Notes under the pieces: model-generated
Database searches by the model: none
What the model was told of the DNA's origin: nothing
Seen by the model: only the letters and a program-made list of their open reading frames with translations
Part shown: positions 22,338 through 22,914 of the stretch, in pieces
How positions within the stretch are numbered: the first letter of the stretch is position 1
Layout: each line of letters begins with the position of its first letter
Assembly (NCBI GenBank): GCA_964360265.1
Contig: CAYHUY010000013.1
Span: forward strand, 1 to 22,914
Length of the DNA: 22,914 bases
Source: GWA1-39-11 sp964360265
Lineage (GTDB): Bacteria; Patescibacteriota; Microgenomatia; Levybacterales; GWA1-39-11
Direction of reading: 5' to 3'
Position numbers and translations under genes: made by a program

Positions 22338-22817
22338 TTACCTTAGGAAGGGGAAGGTTTTGGCAATTGATGTTTTGCTCCACCAAGAAGATATCGCGTT
22401 ATTTTTTTTGGAATCAATATTTGCAAGCACTAGCAATACTAAAGCGTATATTATGTGATCGTCTATTACGGGATTATTTGCTGGTGGAAAAGCTGATAAA
22501 TACATTAAAGCTAGCATGAGCGAACCAACGTAAGACGAAAACCTCAGCGCAATTCCCAAAACAAAAGCAACTCCAACTCCCAATAGGCCTGCCATGAATA
22601 AAAAGTCAACAATAGGATTTCCGGCAAGGCTTTGGAAGAATTCGGCGAGAGGTCCGTGAGTGGCATTCTTTAAATAGCCGAAGGTTGGAGAACTACCCGC
22701 AAGCCAGGATCTATCAGGAGACGTTGCATACCCTAGCCCAAGAAGTTTATCAAAAAACGCCCACAAAAAAATAAACCCAATCGAAACTCTCAGTAAGCCT
22801 ATATAGGTTTTAACCAT
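22338..22817 (-). CDS. DoxX/DoxD-like integral membrane protein
   Basis: 159 aa from ATG 22817; the frame opens one codon earlier with TTG, but ATG is the likelier start. Four hydrophobic segments are seen at about 5-25, 65-90, 93-112 and 118-135. LLRVSIGFIFLWAFFDKLLG at the N-terminus, GLLGVGVAFVLGIALRFSSY and the closing DDHIIYALVLLVLANID match the DoxX family and DoxD, the small subunit of thiosulfate:quinone oxidoreductase. A 40-residue extracytoplasmic loop (SPDRSWLAGSSPTFGYLKNA) lies between helices 1 and 2. No partner subunit is nearby, so the redox role is unproven. The last 20 residues are basic and probably cytoplasmic. Confidence 0.85.
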   Translation of the reverse strand: MVKTYIGLLRVSIGFIFLWAFFDKLLGLGYATSPDRSWLAGSSPTFGYLKNATHGPLAEFFQSLAGNPIVDFLFMAGLLGVGVAFVLGIALRFSSYVGSLMLALMYLSAFPPANNPVIDDHIIYALVLLVLANIDSKKNNAISSWWSKTSIAKTFPFLR

Positions 22818-22860
22818 CAATATTATTGAACTACTAAGATGTCTCTAAGTCAAGGAGTTC

Positions 22861-22914
22861 TTAATCTCCCAAGACATTTGCGACAACTTCATATGGTGTT
22901 CTAAGATCGATTCC
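22861..22914 (-). CDS. 3' end of an unidentified gene
   Basis: The last 17 codons read GIDLRTPYEVVANVLGD before TAA at 22861-22863; the rest lies beyond the right edge. The frame is open over all 54 nt and has the same direction and spacing (43 nt) as the DoxX gene, so the two may be co-transcribed. Too little is visible to name a family, and chance cannot be excluded. Confidence 0.45.
   Translation of the reverse strand, partial: GIDLRTPYEVVANVLGD

Overview
The window looks like a chromosomal segment of a Candidate Phyla Radiation (Patescibacteria) bacterium, possibly of the Microgenomates or a related lineage. Evidence: AT-rich, densely packed genes with 1-20 nt spacers; standard code (TAA, TAG and TGA all end genes); short mRNA leaders; and short repeats inside and between genes, including a 20-bp palindrome read as DLPAGRQ, that I associate with CPR genomes. 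The assignment is inference; no rRNA marker is present. No phage, transposase or CRISPR array is visible. A run of 100 N (14216-14315) marks a scaffold gap.

Layout. Positions 1-2801 (minus strand): 5'-complete greA running off the left edge, an orphan nucleotidyltransferase, and a membrane-anchored family-1 solute-binding protein. Positions 2863-6424 (plus): a VanW/G5 envelope protein, then a compact run of an RfaE/HldE-like nucleotidyltransferase, a DUF192 protein and tsaD. Positions 6490-10057 (plus): topA, translationally coupled by ATGA to a TrmH-type methyltransferase, then rmuC. A flavin reductase lies tail-to-tail with rmuC (10054-10743, minus). At 10782-13818 (plus) a 54-aa Cys-rich protein sits 1 nt ahead of a large UvrD-type helicase fused to an AddB-like Fe-S nuclease.

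Positions 13855-16691 (minus): RNase P RNA, the gap that removes the miaA C-terminus, miaA, an HU-type protein and a short RNase Y that lacks the usual membrane anchor. The predicted rny transcript begins with a roughly 100-nt multi-stem RNA. Positions 16864-21872 (plus) hold a carbon-metabolism operon: glycerate 2-kinase, a split transketolase (N and C halves as separate genes) and an FAD-linked 2-hydroxy-acid oxidase. The right end (minus) has a charged 125-aa protein that probably starts at CTG behind a full-length Shine-Dalgarno, a DoxX-type membrane protein, and the tail of an unidentified gene.

The most distinctive content is the repeat population: in-frame palindromes in the helicase-nuclease, glycerate kinase and transketolase genes; a 7-bp tandem repeat inside the methyltransferase gene; and three related AT-rich hairpin elements that fill inter-gene spacers exactly from stop codon to start codon. 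The structured rny leader and the non-AUG/strong-SD genes are the next most interesting items.
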